Shown piece after piece: positions 1-8,330 of a stretch of DNA of 64,000 nt (its first letter is position 1; the number at the start of each line of letters is the position of its first letter). The notes under the pieces were generated by a model that saw only the letters and a list, made by a program, of their open reading frames with translations, searched no databases and was not told the origin of the DNA. Both the position numbers and the translations under genes were made by a program. Origin of the DNA: Nonomuraea glycinis (GTDB lineage: Bacteria; Actinomycetota; Actinomycetes; Streptosporangiales; Streptosporangiaceae); the NCBI RefSeq assembly GCF_014646515.1, contig NZ_BMNK01000022.1, positions 104,426 to 168,425 of the forward strand. The letters run 5' to 3'.

Positions 1-1
1 C

Positions 2-343
2 AGGGTGGCCTTTTCCAACCCCTCTTTCGACTTCTGGCTATATCTGCACTACGCGCTGCACGATGTGCCTCAGGACGGCTGGAATCATCAGATTCACCAA
101 CTCCTGGCACAGAGCCCAGGCTTCCTCGGGTTCGGTGCGAAGGACAAGAGGATCACCAAGGCCAGGGCCGACAACCTGCTCCCGCGCATCAAGATGACCT
201 GCGACCATGCGCGGAGCCTGGACAAGCGTTGCAGGTCCGGCAAGTGTGCGCATCGGCGCGGCACGAAGCCGGACTGCGGCCCGCTTGATCAGGATCCGTC
301 GACGGGGATGTGGCGTCTGCTTGAAAGCCTGGGGATCGCCTAG
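2..343 (+). CDS. RloB-like / TOPRIM-fold protein, 3' end only
   Basis: This is the C-terminal ~113 residues of a gene that enters from the left edge. The segment begins with SNPSFDFWLYLHY, which resembles the 'SNP.FE.WLLLH' signature near the C-terminus of RloB and related TOPRIM-like proteins. It ends at a TAG at 341-343. RloB proteins usually sit beside an AAA ATPase in abortive-infection or restriction-linked loci, so the missing upstream neighbour would decide the function. A GTG lies at base 5 but is internal to the motif, so it is not taken as the start. The family call rests on one motif. Confidence 0.5.
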   Translation, partial: RVAFSNPSFDFWLYLHYALHDVPQDGWNHQIHQLLAQSPGFLGFGAKDKRITKARADNLLPRIKMTCDHARSLDKRCRSGKCAHRRGTKPDCGPLDQDPSTGMWRLLESLGIA

Positions 344-351
344 GGCGTAGG

Positions 352-552
352 TCAGGGCTGGAGGAACGTGCCGAGTTCGGTGACGTCGATGAGGCCGTCG
401 CCGTCCTGGTCGAGTTTGCGGACGCCTTCCTGGGCCGCCTCCAAAGTGATGGGGCGGCCGAGGACCTCCATCAGCCGTACCAGCTCGACGGCGGAGATGC
501 GGCCGTCCTTGTCGGTGTCGATCAGGTCGAAGGTGATCGCGTAGTCGCTCAT
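352..552 (-). CDS. Small EF-hand calcium-binding protein
   Basis: A 66-residue cytoplasmic calmodulin-like protein with two canonical EF-hand loops: DTDKDGRISAVE at residues 12-23 and DQDGDGLIDVTE at residues 48-59. Both carry Asp/Glu at positions 1, 3, 5 and 12, so both should bind Ca2+. The start is the internal ATG (MSDYAITF) because AAGGG lies just upstream of it; the longer reading would add 21 arginine/serine-rich residues without a site. Streptomycetes encode similar one-domain Ca2+ buffers or sensors. No partner gene is adjacent; the next gene is divergent. Confidence 0.88.
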   Translation of the reverse strand: MSDYAITFDLIDTDKDGRISAVELVRLMEVLGRPITLEAAQEGVRKLDQDGDGLIDVTELGTFLQP

Positions 553-673
553 GGTGGCCCTTCCAGTGGATCGTGTCGGGTCAGACCTTAGTGGCGACTT
601 GTCGTACTGCGTCAATGTTTGAGGTCACTTGTGGGTGTGGTGAGATCGCGGCCTGCCGGGGTAGTGAGGCGCG

Positions 674-2332
674 ATGCGAATGACGTACACCAGCGACCTT
701 TGGTGGAAGAACGCGGTCATCTACTGCCTGGACGTGGAGACGTTCAAGGACGGGAACGGTGATGGCATCGGCGACTTCCGGGGGCTCACGCAGCAGATCG
801 ACTATCTGGCGGGGCTCGGGGTCACCTGCCTGTGGCTGATGCCGTTCTATCCGACGCCCAAGCAGGACGATGGTTACGACGTCACCGACTACTACAGCGT
901 CGATCCCCGGCTGGGCACGCTGGGTGACTTCGTGGAGTTCATGCGCACCGCGCACGACCGCGGCCTGCGGGTCATCGCCGACCTGGTCGTCAACCACACC
1001 TCCGACCAGCATCCCTGGTTCGTGGAGGCGCGTAAGAGCAAGGACTCGGCGCGGCGCGACTGGTACGTCTGGTCCGACACCCCGGAGCCGGAGCCCAAGG
1101 AGGTGGTCTTCCCCGACAAGGAGGACAGCGTCTGGGAGCTCGACGAGGGCACCGGCCAGTACTACCTGCACAGCTTCTACCGCCACCAGCCCGACGTGAA
1201 CATGGGCAACCCCGAGGTGCGCGACGAGATCACCCGCATTCTGGGCTTCTGGATGGAGCTCGGGCTGTCGGGGTTCCGGGTCGACGCGGTGCCGTTCCTG
1301 ATCGAGAACGTCGCGCCCGAGCTGCCCGACCCGCATGAGGTGCTGGCCGACCTGCGGGCCTTCATGACCCGGCGCAAGGGCGACTCGGTGCTGCTCGGCG
1401 AGGTCAACGTGGCCTACGACGAGCTGCTCGCCTACTTCGGCGACGGGCTCGGCGACCAGCTCAGCATGTGCTTCGACTTCATCGGCATGCAGCGCGCCTG
1501 GCTGTCGCTGGCCCGGGGCGAGGCCGCGCCGCTCGCCGCCGCGCTCAAGCAGCGGCCCGCGCCGCCGAAGGACTGCCAGTGGGCGGTGTTCCTGCGCAAC
1601 CATGACGAGCTGACCCTGGACAAACTCACCGAGGACGAACGCCAGGAGATCTTCAAGGCGTTCGGCCCGGACAAGGACATGCAGCTCTTCGGCCGAGGGC
1701 TGCGCAGGCGGGTCCCGCCGATGCTCGGCGGCGACCCGCGGCACGTCAAGCTCGTCTACAGCCTGCTGTTCTCCCTGCCGGGCACCCCGGTGCTCTTCTA
1801 CGGCGAGGAGATCGGCATGGGCGAGGACCTGCGGGCCGAAGGCCGCATGGCGGTCCGTACGCCCATGCAGTGGTCCAAGGAGGGCGGCTTCACCAGGGGC
1901 ACGCCGGTGCGCGCGATGACCGAGGGCGAGTTCGGCCCCGAACGGGTCAACGTGGCCGACCAGTTGCGTGACACCTCATCGCTGCTGCGCTGGATCCAGC
2001 TTCTCATCGAGCGCTACCGCCAGTGTCCCGAGCTGGCCTGGGGCACCCACACCCTGCTGGAGTCCGGCAGCCCGGAGGTCTTCGCGCACCGCTGCGACGC
2101 CGATGGCGCCACGGTCATCGCAGTGCACAACCTCGCCGACCGCCACGCGGACGTCGAGCTGTCACTGGCCGGCCTGGAAGGCTGCCGGCTCACCGACCTC
2201 CTGGTGGACGGCACGCTGGAAGTGCCCGAGAGCGGCCGGGTGAGCCTGCCTCTCGACGGGTACGGCTGCCGCTGGCTGCGCGTCTCGTCCCCCGATGTCC
2301 CCCCTGAGGACGCCTCGATCCTGTCCCACTGA
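674..2332 (+). CDS. GH13 alpha-amylase family enzyme, trehalose synthase (TreS)-like
   Basis: A 552-residue glycoside hydrolase of the maltose/trehalose-converting type. The GH13 conserved regions are present: GFRVDAVPF with the nucleophile Asp near residue 204, GEVN with acid/base Glu near 243, and RNHDELT with the stabilising Asp near 311. VNHTSDQHPWF and the tail motif RTPMQW are typical of trehalose synthases and oligo-1,6-glucosidases. It is slightly shorter than most TreS proteins and lacks a fused maltokinase. The start is MRMTY, with GTGAGG upstream; the second Met two codons later is possible. It stands alone, convergent with cydB. Trehalose or maltose interconversion is inferred; substrate specificity cannot be read from these motifs. 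Confidence 0.85.
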   Translation: MRMTYTSDLWWKNAVIYCLDVETFKDGNGDGIGDFRGLTQQIDYLAGLGVTCLWLMPFYPTPKQDDGYDVTDYYSVDPRLGTLGDFVEFMRTAHDRGLRVIADLVVNHTSDQHPWFVEARKSKDSARRDWYVWSDTPEPEPKEVVFPDKEDSVWELDEGTGQYYLHSFYRHQPDVNMGNPEVRDEITRILGFWMELGLSGFRVDAVPFLIENVAPELPDPHEVLADLRAFMTRRKGDSVLLGEVNVAYDELLAYFGDGLGDQLSMCFDFIGMQRAWLSLARGEAAPLAAALKQRPAPPKDCQWAVFLRNHDELTLDKLTEDERQEIFKAFGPDKDMQLFGRGLRRRVPPMLGGDPRHVKLVYSLLFSLPGTPVLFYGEEIGMGEDLRAEGRMAVRTPMQWSKEGGFTRGTPVRAMTEGEFGPERVNVADQLRDTSSLLRWIQLLIERYRQCPELAWGTHTLLESGSPEVFAHRCDADGATVIAVHNLADRHADVELSLAGLEGCRLTDLLVDGTLEVPESGRVSLPLDGYGCRWLRVSSPDVPPEDASILSH

Positions 2333-2335
2333 GGT

Positions 2336-3076
2336 TCATAGGTAGGACGGGCCGCTGACGCGGTGCCTGAAAGTCCACCACACCCAGGCCTGCGAGGCCA
2401 CCAGCGGCGGCATCATGACCAGGATGACCGGGGCCAGCAGCGCGCCGGACGTCCCCGCCTCCAGGGGGAGCCGCAGCCCGGCCAGCACCCCGACGACGGC
2501 CACGGCGGCCGCCGTCAGGGCGAGGGTGCGCACCTCGCTCGCGCCGCCCGACAGCACCGCCGCCCGCTCGCGCAGCGTCCCGCGCAGCCGCAGCGCCGCG
2601 AAGGCCAGCCCGTGCGTGGCGAACAGCGCCGCGAGCGCCAGCGCGGGCAGCAGAGCGAGCGGGCCGCTCATCCCGAGCAGCACGTCGCTGAGCAGCAACC
2701 CCCAGCTCAGCGCCAGCCCCCAACTGCCGGCGACGATCGCCCCATCCCACAGCGACCACCAGCGCGGGCCCGATACCCGGCCGCGCAGCCACAGCCCCAT
2801 GTCGCGGATCACCCACGACAGCAGCAGCACCACGACCAGCGAGTAGTGCGCGGCCATCAGGTCGCCCTCCAGCTTGGGGAACAGGCCGACGAGCACTCCG
2901 GCGGTGGCCACCAGCCACACCTCGTTGCCGAGGAAGAACGGCGCGATGGCGGCGATCGTCTCACGCCGCTCGCCCGAGGTCCGCCCCAGGTACGGCAGCA
3001 GCATGCCGACCCCGATATCGGCCCCCGCCAGCACCAGATAGCCGAGTGCGAAGAAGGCCAGGATGAAGATCTCCAT
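2336..3076 (-). CDS. cydB: Cytochrome bd ubiquinol oxidase subunit II (short form)
   Basis: Second subunit of a bd-type quinol oxidase, a membrane terminal oxidase. The N-terminus matches the family: hydrophobic start, GADIGVGML, then RETIAAIAPFFLGNEVWL, which corresponds to the conserved 'ax.P.WdgNEvWL' region. Seven to eight membrane segments are visible. At 246 residues it is much shorter than the usual 330-380, so a C-terminal part is missing or the protein belongs to the shortened CydB group. It lies 10 nt downstream of cydA on the same strand and is probably cotranscribed. No cydX and no cydDC ABC genes are adjacent. Confidence 0.85.
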   Translation of the reverse strand: MEIFILAFFALGYLVLAGADIGVGMLLPYLGRTSGERRETIAAIAPFFLGNEVWLVATAGVLVGLFPKLEGDLMAAHYSLVVVLLLSWVIRDMGLWLRGRVSGPRWWSLWDGAIVAGSWGLALSWGLLLSDVLLGMSGPLALLPALALAALFATHGLAFAALRLRGTLRERAAVLSGGASEVRTLALTAAAVAVVGVLAGLRLPLEAGTSGALLAPVILVMMPPLVASQAWVWWTFRHRVSGPSYL

Positions 3077-3086
3077 ATCCGCTCCC

Positions 3087-4349
3087 TCAGAACGTCGCGA
3101 CGGGGACGGCCGCCTCGATGGGCCGATCGCCCAGGGTCACGCCGGCGGGCCCGCGCCGGGCGGCCCTGGCCAGCAGCCAGTAATTGATCACGATCAGTAC
3201 GGCGAACACCGAGGTGAAGGCGATGACCGAGAACCGCATCTGCCCGGCGCTCACCGGGGACATCGCCTCAGCCGTCGTCAGCAGCCCATAGACCGCCCAC
3301 GGCTGCCGCCCCATCTCACGGAAGATCCACCCGCCCAGCATCGCGACGAACGGCACCGGGATCATCGCGGTCAGCAGCCAGTGCCAGATCCGCAGCCCTC
3401 GAACCACCGGCCGGAACAGCATCAGCAGGAAACTCAGCCCGGCGAAGAAGAACATCAGCGCGAACAGGATCAGCATCGTCATCGCCCCGCTCTGCACCCA
3501 CGCCACGGGCGGCAGGTAGTCGCCGGGCCCGTGCAGCGCCACCATCTCGGCCTGCGCCTCGGCCATCCGCCCGGCGTTCCCTACCCAGGCGGCGCTCTTC
3601 GCCGGCTGGAGCGTCTGGAACGCGATGCCGCCGAACGTGGCGGTGACCAGTGTCGCGGGCAGCGCGACCGTGATCCCGACGCGCAGCGACTTGCGGAAGA
3701 AGTCCTGCTCGGCCGTCCGCCTGCGCAGGTGGTAGGCGCTCACCCCGGCCATGAAGAACCCGGCGACCACCAGCGCGCCGCTCAGGATGTGCCCGAACGC
3801 CACCAGCGCCGCCGGGTTGGCCACCATCGCGCCGAAGTCGCCCAGGTGCAGCACCCCGTCCTGGACCCGGTGGCCGACGGGGTGCTGCAGGAAGCCGTTC
3901 GCCACCATGATCCAGAACGCCGAGGCGTAGGCGGTGAGCGTGACCACCCAGATCAGCGTCAGATGGGCCCAGCGGTTCAGCTTGTTCCAGCCGAAGATCC
4001 ACAGGCCCAGGAACGTCGCCTCGACGAAGAACGCCATCATGGTCTCGAGTGCCAGCGCCGAGCCGAACGCGTTGCCCGCGAACTTCGTCAGGCCGCTCCA
4101 CGACAGCCCGAGCTGAAACTCCATGACCAGCCCGGTGACGATGCCCATCGCGTAGTTGATGATGTAGAGCTGCCCCCAGAAGCGCGTCATCGCCTGGTGG
4201 ACCGGGTCGCGCCCGAACGTGGCCCGGGTCTGGAGGAGGGCCACCAGCGTCGCCAGGCCGAGCGTCAGCGCGACGAACAGGAAGTGCGCGCCTGCGGTGA
4301 GCGCGAACTGCAGGCGGGCGAGTTCCACGGTTTCCATGCCGAGGAGCAT
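3087..4349 (-). CDS. cydA: Cytochrome bd ubiquinol oxidase subunit I
   Basis: Haem-carrying subunit of cytochrome bd oxidase, 420 residues and about nine membrane segments. Recognised by the N-terminal RLQFALT.GAHFLF with the axial haem His, NGFLQHPVG, the second His in FGHILSGAL, and GRQPWAVYGLL, the canonical motif before the C-terminal helices. The Q-loop is short, as in many Gram-positive CydA proteins. Two in-frame ATGs lie four codons apart (4349 and 4337); neither has a clear ribosome site, and the downstream one gives the usual family N-terminus METVELAR. It is first in the cydAB operon. Low-oxygen or redox-stress respiration is the expected role. Confidence 0.92.
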   Translation of the reverse strand: MLLGMETVELARLQFALTAGAHFLFVALTLGLATLVALLQTRATFGRDPVHQAMTRFWGQLYIINYAMGIVTGLVMEFQLGLSWSGLTKFAGNAFGSALALETMMAFFVEATFLGLWIFGWNKLNRWAHLTLIWVVTLTAYASAFWIMVANGFLQHPVGHRVQDGVLHLGDFGAMVANPAALVAFGHILSGALVVAGFFMAGVSAYHLRRRTAEQDFFRKSLRVGITVALPATLVTATFGGIAFQTLQPAKSAAWVGNAGRMAEAQAEMVALHGPGDYLPPVAWVQSGAMTMLILFALMFFFAGLSFLLMLFRPVVRGLRIWHWLLTAMIPVPFVAMLGGWIFREMGRQPWAVYGLLTTAEAMSPVSAGQMRFSVIAFTSVFAVLIVINYWLLARAARRGPAGVTLGDRPIEAAVPVATF

Positions 4350-4441
4350 CCGGCCCTGGCCTGCCCCGGCGCGTCAGCCCAGCGCGGGCACCTGGTGTAC
4401 ACCTCCGGTGACATGACGCCGGAAGGCGTACGACTCAGGAG

Positions 4442-4578
4442 GTAAGCCGGCCCGTAAGGGGTGAACCGGCCCGTAAGGGGTGAGCCGGCCCGTCACGGGT
4501 GACCCGGCCCGTTAGAGGTGACCCGGCGGCCCGTTAGAGGTGAGCCGGTCCGTCAGGGAGTAAGCCAGCCCGGCGTGA
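4442..4578. repeat. 19-bp tandem repeat array over the stop codon of the response regulator
   Basis: Five to six degenerate copies of a 19-bp unit (consensus GTGASCCGGCCCGTHAGGG) run from 4442 to about 4559, and a seventh, more divergent copy lies inside the coding sequence. The stop codon (4553-4555 on the minus strand) is part of the sixth unit. One unit is 22 bp. The array fills most of the gap between cydA and the response regulator gene. Confidence 0.85.
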
Positions 4579-5221
4579 TGAGTCCGGCCTCGTAGGCGAG
4601 CACCACGAGCTGGGCCCGGTCGCGCACCCGGAGCTTGCTCATGATCCGGCTGACGTGCGTCTTGGCCGTGGCCGGGCTGAGCACCAGCCTGGCCGCGATC
4701 TCGTCGTTGGACAGCCCGCCCGCGACCAGCCCCAGGACCTCCCGCTCCCGCTCGGTGAGCGCGTTGAGCTCGGGCCCCGGCTCCGGGCGCTTGACCCGGC
4801 TCGCGAACTCGGCGATCAGCTTGCGGGTGACGGACGGCGCGATCAGCGCGTCGCCCCTGGCGACCACCCGGACGGCGTGGATCAGCTCGGCGGGCTCGGT
4901 GTCCTTGACCAGGAAGCCGCTGGCGCCCGCGCGCAGCGCGCCGTAGACGTAGTCGTCGAGGTCGAACGTGGTCAGGATGATCACTCTGACCTGCGCCAGC
5001 CGTGGGTCGGCGATGATCTGGCGGGTGGCCTCCAGCCCGTCGAGCCGGGGCATGCGGATGTCCATGAGGACCACGTCGGGCCTGCTCTCGCGGGCTCCGG
5101 CCACCGCCTCGGCGCCGTTGGCGGCCTCGGCCACCACCTCGATGTCGTCCTCGTCGCTCAGGATGGACCGGAACCCGGCCCGTACCAGATGCTGATCATC
5201 GGCGAGCAGCGTGCGAATCAT
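4553..5221 (-). CDS. NarL/FixJ-family response regulator
   Basis: A 222-residue DNA-binding response regulator. The receiver domain covers roughly residues 1-120, with the acidic pair in ADDQ, the phosphoacceptor Asp in VVLMDIRMP and the conserved Lys in FLVKD. A LuxR-type HTH follows (LTEREREVLGLVAGGLSNDEIA...TAKTHVSRIMSKL). The gene is downstream of the sensor kinase with a 43-nt gap and is surely its partner. The last codons are part of a tandem repeat array that continues beyond the stop codon. The controlled genes are unknown; cydAB lies immediately downstream on the same strand but no operator could be assigned. Confidence 0.93.
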   Translation of the reverse strand: MIRTLLADDQHLVRAGFRSILSDEDDIEVVAEAANGAEAVAGARESRPDVVLMDIRMPRLDGLEATRQIIADPRLAQVRVIILTTFDLDDYVYGALRAGASGFLVKDTEPAELIHAVRVVARGDALIAPSVTRKLIAEFASRVKRPEPGPELNALTEREREVLGLVAGGLSNDEIAARLVLSPATAKTHVSRIMSKLRVRDRAQLVVLAYEAGLITPGWLTP

Positions 5222-5264
5222 GACACTCCGTCCGGATGGGGATGGCCGGTGGGCGGCGTGCGGG

Positions 5265-6425
5265 TCATGGCGCTCCGTTCAGCGGTAGTCGGGCGGTGAC
5301 TCGGAAGCCGCCTTCGGGTCTGGGGCCCGCGTCGAGGCTGCCGCCCAGTGCGGTGGCGCGTTCGCGCATGCCCTGCAAGCCGAAGCCGCTGCCCTCGGTG
5401 AAGGTGACGCCCGGACCAGCATCCTCAACGCGGATCACGATATTTCCGGACGTGTTGCTGACGGTCAGGGTGGCTTCCTCGCTGCCGGAGTGCCGGGACA
5501 CGTTCGTCAGCGCCTCCCGGATGATCCGGGCCGCGGCCAGATCCACCTCGGCGGGCACCGCGTCCAACGGCCCCGACACCTCGGTGCGCACGCTCAGCCC
5601 GGAGGTTTCCACCAGCGCGTCCAGCCGCGCCAGACTCCCGGCGGGCGCGGTCGGCGCGTCCTCGTCCACCTGGCGCAGCACCCCCAGCGTGGTACGCAGC
5701 TCGCGCAGCGTCTCCTTGCTCGTGTCCTTGATCGTACGCAGCGCCGACTCGGCCTCCTCGGGCCGCTTCTTCAGCCCGTGCAACGCGGCCGAGGCCTGCA
5801 CGTTGATCATGGAGATGTTGTGCCCGAGCAGGTCGTGCAGCTCCCTGGCGATGCGCAGCCGCTCCTCGCCGGCCCGCCGCCTGGCCTCCTCCTCCTTGCT
5901 GTGCTCCGCGTCGCGCACCCGCTGCTCTGCCTCCCGCAGGAAGGCGCGGCGGTTGTGGGTCACGCCGCCCGCGGCGATGGCGGCCACCACCCAGCCCGCG
6001 ATCATCACGAAGGTGCTGTCGTCGACGTGCCGGGTGCCCTGGAGCTCGCCGAGCCCCATGGCCAGTAACGAGGCCGCGCCGGTGGCGATGGCGGCGATGA
6101 GACGGCCCCGGTCGGCGGCGGTGTAGAGGACCACGAACGGCAGGAAGATGAGCGGCGCGTCGAGCCTGGCGAAGGGATAGTAGGCGACCACGGCCGCCGA
6201 CACGACCACCAGCGCGAGCACCGGATAACGCTCGCGGAGCAGCATCCCCGCCGTGGCGATGAGCGGCAGCAGCACGTCCAGGACGTTGGGCTGTCTGTCC
6301 GGCCGGACCGCCCAGGTGATGGCCACGGCGGCCACCACCACGGCGATCACGGCGAGCGACCCGACGGTGCCCGTCGTCAACCTGCGCATGCTGCCCATTG
6401 TCCACGGCCTGCGCGGCGGATACAT
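5265..6425 (-). CDS. Two-component sensor histidine kinase (HisKA_3 family)
   Basis: A membrane-bound NarX/DesK-like kinase of about 386 residues. The N-terminal ~150 residues hold four to five hydrophobic helices and no obvious sensor domain. The dimerisation/phosphoacceptor helix follows (RIARELHDLLGHNIS, His phosphorylated), then an HATPase_c domain with the N-box (REALTNVSRHS) and G-boxes (EDAGPGV, GSGFGLQGMRERA). The start was set at the ATG with AGGGG just upstream; a GTG at 6452 and ATGs at 6398 and 6389 are alternatives. It is cotranscribed with the response regulator downstream. Confidence 0.9.
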   Translation of the reverse strand: MYPPRRPWTMGSMRRLTTGTVGSLAVIAVVVAAVAITWAVRPDRQPNVLDVLLPLIATAGMLLRERYPVLALVVVSAAVVAYYPFARLDAPLIFLPFVVLYTAADRGRLIAAIATGAASLLAMGLGELQGTRHVDDSTFVMIAGWVVAAIAAGGVTHNRRAFLREAEQRVRDAEHSKEEEARRRAGEERLRIARELHDLLGHNISMINVQASAALHGLKKRPEEAESALRTIKDTSKETLRELRTTLGVLRQVDEDAPTAPAGSLARLDALVETSGLSVRTEVSGPLDAVPAEVDLAAARIIREALTNVSRHSGSEEATLTVSNTSGNIVIRVEDAGPGVTFTEGSGFGLQGMRERATALGGSLDAGPRPEGGFRVTARLPLNGAP

Positions 6426-6469
6426 CAACCCCTGGTGGTAGCCCCGGTGCACGCGGGTAGTGCTGAGGA

Positions 6470-6682
6470 ATGAGCACCAAAGACGACCTGCGCCGCCTCG
6501 ACGAGGATTTGGCGAAGCTGAAGCAGGATAATAAGGACCTACGCGACCAGATCCGTGACATGGGGGCGACCGACCAGTTCGAGATCGCCGCCATGATCGC
6601 TCAGGCCGATGAGCGGGCGGGACTCATCGCCGAGCTGGAAGCGCGCAGGGAGACCCTGCGCCTGCGGCTGGAACAGGAGTGA
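6470..6682 (+). CDS. Small coiled-coil protein of unknown function
   Basis: A 70-residue, highly charged, almost purely helical protein (many Leu/Glu/Lys/Arg heptads, no Cys, one Gly). It reads as a single coiled coil broken near RDMGATDQFE. GAGG lies directly before the ATG, which is close for a ribosome site. It stands alone, divergent from the sensor kinase and convergent with the desaturase across a shared hairpin. I recognise no family with known function. Confidence 0.75.
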   Translation: MSTKDDLRRLDEDLAKLKQDNKDLRDQIRDMGATDQFEIAAMIAQADERAGLIAELEARRETLRLRLEQE

Positions 6683-6714
6683 GCGCTCCGAGGGCCGGCC
6701 GGCCCCCGAAGCGC
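6683..6714. terminator. Bidirectional hairpin terminator
   Basis: Left arm 6683-6696 and right arm 6701-6714 pair over 14 positions with two mismatches, around a GGCC loop. It sits between the convergent ends of the coiled-coil gene and the desaturase, so it can serve both strands. No T-run follows, as is common in actinomycetes. Confidence 0.7.
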
Positions 6715-6715
6715 G

Positions 6716-7729
6716 TCAGCGCAGCGGCGCGCCGACCTCGTTGAGATGGCCGAGCGCCTGGCTGTAGGACTTGATCAGCCCGGTCTCCAGGTAGCTGACG
6801 CCGATCTCCTCGCAGTAGCGCCGGACGATCGGCTGGGCCTTGCGCAGGTTGGGCGCGGGCATGTTCGGGAACAGGTGGTGCTCGATCTGGTAGTTGAGCT
6901 GGCCGAGCAGCACGTCGGTGAAGATGCCGCCCTTGACGTTGCGCGAGGTCAGCACCTGCTTGCGCAGGAAGTCGAGCTTGTCCTCGGCGGTCAGGATCGG
7001 CATTCCCTTGTGGTTGGGCGCGAACGAGCAGCCCAGGTAGATGCCGAACAGCGCCTGGTGCACGACGATGAACGCCAGCGCCATGCCCACCGGCAGCACG
7101 GTGAAGATCAGGCCGAAGTAGAGCACGAAGTGGACGGCCAGCAGCGCGCCCTCGGTGCCGCGGCGCTTGGCCGTGGGCTTGAAAACCTCTTTGACGCTGG
7201 CGACGTGCAGGTGCCAGGCTTCGAGGGTGAGGAGCGGGAAGAACCAGTAGGCCTGCCGCCTGGCGATGAAGCGGGCCAGGGCGGTGGTCCTGCCCAGCTG
7301 GTCCTGCGACCAGACGATCACCGAAGGGGAGACGTCCGGGTCGTGGTCCTCATGGTTGGGATTGGCGTGGTGCCGGTTGTGCTTGTTGTTCCACCAGCCC
7401 CAGCCGAGCCCGATGCCCAGGTTGCCGAACAGCACCCCGGCCATGTCGCTCGCCCGGCGGGTCCTGAAGACCTGCCGGTGGCCCATGTCATGGGAGACGA
7501 ACCCGATCTGGGTGGAGATCACGGCGAGCAGGACCGCGACGAGCAGTTGCCACCACGAGGCGCCGACCCAGACGAACAGCGCCCACGCGCCCAGGTACGC
7601 GCCCATGACGAGGCTCATCCGGATCGCGTAGTAGACAGGCCGCCGGTTCAGCAGACCGGCTTCGGTGATCTTGTTGACGAGTCTGGCGAAGTCGCTGCCT
7701 CGGGTTCCGAGCGTGACGGGATCGGCCAC
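6716..7729 (-). CDS. Membrane fatty-acid (acyl-lipid/acyl-CoA) desaturase
   Basis: A 337-residue integral-membrane di-iron desaturase. The three histidine boxes are clear: HDMGH (about residues 80-84), HNRHH (117-121) and QIEHH (281-285). The third, with Gln, is typical of front-end/acyl-lipid desaturases. Two pairs of hydrophobic helices flank box 2. The start is GTG at 7729 (VADPVTLG) because AAGGAGA lies five bases upstream; a longer reading adds 42 low-complexity residues. No electron-donor gene is adjacent. It probably adjusts membrane-lipid unsaturation; position specificity cannot be predicted. Confidence 0.9.
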   Translation of the reverse strand: MADPVTLGTRGSDFARLVNKITEAGLLNRRPVYYAIRMSLVMGAYLGAWALFVWVGASWWQLLVAVLLAVISTQIGFVSHDMGHRQVFRTRRASDMAGVLFGNLGIGLGWGWWNNKHNRHHANPNHEDHDPDVSPSVIVWSQDQLGRTTALARFIARRQAYWFFPLLTLEAWHLHVASVKEVFKPTAKRRGTEGALLAVHFVLYFGLIFTVLPVGMALAFIVVHQALFGIYLGCSFAPNHKGMPILTAEDKLDFLRKQVLTSRNVKGGIFTDVLLGQLNYQIEHHLFPNMPAPNLRKAQPIVRRYCEEIGVSYLETGLIKSYSQALGHLNEVGAPLR

Positions 7730-8040
7730 TGGTCTCCTTCTGTCGCGGGTGGAAGCTGCCCCCACATTGGCGCATTCGCCGCGATTGCGGAAGTTCGAAA
7801 GTGGCGCTCCGTGTGTAGCAGCGGCTGGCATGCGTTGCCGCACTGCTCCTACCACAGTACGCAGCCCCTAGACCGCCCGGACCTTGTGGGGACGTACTAA
7901 ATGTTCAAACCCTGGTTATAGGCCGGAGGCCTTCCCAGTCCCACGGGAGACCCGCTCCTTCTTCAGGAGAGCGGCACCGGCGTGGCGGCTTCGCCCGCGT
8001 CACGGCAGGTCGGTGGCTGTTGCGAGCACAACGCGAACAG
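7730..8040. other. Intergenic region upstream of the desaturase
   Basis: About 310 bases without a supported gene. It should contain the desaturase promoter near its left end, but no convincing -10/-35 pair was picked out. Both strands read only as short, unsupported frames. Confidence 0.5.
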
Positions 8041-8064
8041 GCGGCACCGCTCGTGCGGTGCCGC
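8041..8064 (-). terminator. Perfect 10-bp hairpin terminator
   Basis: GCGGCACCGC, TCGT loop, GCGGTGCCGC: a perfect stem located 20 bases beyond the stop of the small minus-strand gene at 8085. No poly-T tract follows. Confidence 0.7.
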
Positions 8065-8084
8065 TGGGAGCGGGGCGGAGCGGG

Positions 8085-8297
8085 TTAGCTCGCCGAGAGG
8101 CGATCGAAGAGGGCCAGGGCGGCCTGCCGTACGTCCGCGGGCGACAGCCCGTCGAGCGTCTGCCTGGCCTGGGTGGCGTCGCGGGTCGTGGCGAGTGTGA
8201 TCGCCACGGACTTCGCCGCGGCACGGTCGATCGATCCGGCCGGCGCGGCGTCGGCGAGCTGCTGGGCGTTCGCGGCGAGGTCGAGGTTGTCTCTCAA
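8085..8297 (-). CDS. Small Ala-rich hypothetical protein
   Basis: A 70-residue soluble protein starting at TTG, chosen because a near-perfect GAGGAGG ribosome site lies six bases upstream. The sequence is acidic at the N-terminus, rich in Ala, with predicted helices and a LSPADVRQAALALFDRL C-terminus. No recognised domain. It lies 33 nt downstream of the SnoaL-like gene on the same strand and could be cotranscribed. Its own perfect hairpin terminator follows. Confidence 0.65.
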   Translation of the reverse strand: MRDNLDLAANAQQLADAAPAGSIDRAAAKSVAITLATTRDATQARQTLDGLSPADVRQAALALFDRLSAS

Positions 8298-8330
8298 CGG
8301 GCCTCCTCGGGTGTTGGTCGGCCTATTGCA

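Noticed and set aside
3063..4445. Long 460-codon plus-strand frame opposite cydA
   Set aside because: It is the antisense shadow of cydA, rich in Arg/Pro/Gln with no domain; cydA motifs are unmistakable.
4442..4559. Possible CRISPR array
   Set aside because: Units are contiguous 19-bp tandem copies without spacers.
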